A DNA stretch of 64,000 nucleotides, taken from the NCBI RefSeq assembly GCF_000373185.1, contig NZ_KB890629.1, forward strand, positions 1 to 64,000, given 5' to 3'. Of the stretch, positions 63,686 through 64,000 are shown in pieces. The stretch is from Segatella paludivivens DSM 17968 = JCM 13650 (GTDB lineage Bacteria; Bacteroidota; Bacteroidia; Bacteroidales; Bacteroidaceae). The notes under the pieces are model-generated. The model did no database searches and was not told the origin of the DNA. It saw only the letters and a program-made list of their open reading frames with translations. How positions within the stretch are numbered: position 1 is the first letter of the stretch; each line of letters starts with the position of its first letter. Both the position numbers and the translations under genes were made by a program.

Positions 63686-64000
63686 ATGGCAAAGAAAGCT
63701 TTATTGATGATTCTCGATGGATGGGGAATCGGCAAACATGGTAAGGGAGATGTTATTTATAATACTCCAACTCCTTATCTTGATTATCTTACAGCAGTGT
63801 CTGCACACTCTGAATTGCAGACTTCAGGTGAAGATGTTGGTCTGCCAGAGGGACAGATGGGTAACTCAGAAGTAGGTCACCTTAACATTGGCGCAGGCCG
63901 TGTGGTTTATCAGGATCTTGTTAAGATTAACAAGGCTTGCCAGACTGGTGATATTCTAAAGAATCAGGAAATTATCAATGCATATAGTTACGCACAGAAG
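63686..64000 (+). CDS. gpmI: 2,3-bisphosphoglycerate-independent phosphoglycerate mutase (5' part)
   Basis: Interconverts 3- and 2-phosphoglycerate in glycolysis using two metal ions. Only the first 105 codons are in the window. The metal ligand Asp11 is in [10 protein letters not shown], and the phosphorylated Ser61 is in [15 protein letters not shown]. These two motifs are diagnostic of the GpmI family within the alkaline phosphatase superfamily. The gene continues past the window edge. Confidence 0.96.
   Translation, partial: MAKKALLMILDGWGIGKHGKGDVIYNTPTPYLDYLTAVSAHSELQTSGEDVGLPEGQMGNSEVGHLNIGAGRVVYQDLVKINKACQTGDILKNQEIINAYSYAQK

Overview
The window looks like a chromosomal segment of a Prevotella/Segatella-type member of the Bacteroidota. 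The evidence is: four SusC/SusD outer-membrane pairs; a one-piece hybrid two-component regulator; a C10 protease with a type IX secretion tail; promoters of the Bacteroidetes form (TTTG about 20 bp before TAnnTTTG); few Shine-Dalgarno sites; AT-rich non-coding DNA; and a xylanase cluster with the gene set of the Prevotella bryantii xyn cluster.

Layout. 1-706: a dispersed dyad repeat, little else, and tRNA-Asn. 866-7389: an S41 protease, then the rimP-nusA-infB operon with structured leaders. 7563-12532: sufBCDS for iron-sulfur cluster assembly. 12529-16174: a small membrane protein, rnhB with a WYL regulator, and a secreted C10 peptidase. 16591-42419: four SusC/SusD loci. The second carries three more lipoproteins, one of them an HExxH zinc hydrolase. 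Three of the four share a promoter block. A broken, apparently chimeric insertion sequence lies between loci 3 and 4.

42636-60748 is mainly a xylan-degradation region. The regulator XynR, alpha-glucuronidase XynF and a GH35-type enzyme run on the minus strand. Divergent from them are the esterase XynE, symporter XynD, GH10 xylanase XynA and cytoplasmic GH43 XynB. A second XynE-like esterase lies to the left and a GH3 glycosidase to the right. The likely flow is: XynA cuts xylan outside the cytoplasm; the SGNH enzymes remove acyl groups, XynF removes glucuronosyl groups and GH3 trims; XynD imports the oligosaccharides; XynB finishes them inside. XynR senses a product and should drive the divergent promoters. 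A DUF5687-type ABC exporter sits between the xyn operon and GH3. 61105-62163 is a three-gene cluster of small membrane proteins (CD225, DUF2752, TM2). 63175-64000 holds a DUF6483-like gene and the start of gpmI.

The least explained material is non-coding. A roughly 115-bp dyad element occurs three times (1-120, 30304-30420, 63051-63166). Two copies are joined by a recognisably related linker to an array of 22/25-bp units, each carrying a TGTAAY..RTTACA palindrome (30651-30764 and 62640-62824). The arms of the dyad show a matched base-pair change between copies. A module with different repeat words but the same fold lies at 62178-62242. This composite element is the best candidate here for something undescribed; decayed ends of a mobile gene are the main alternative.
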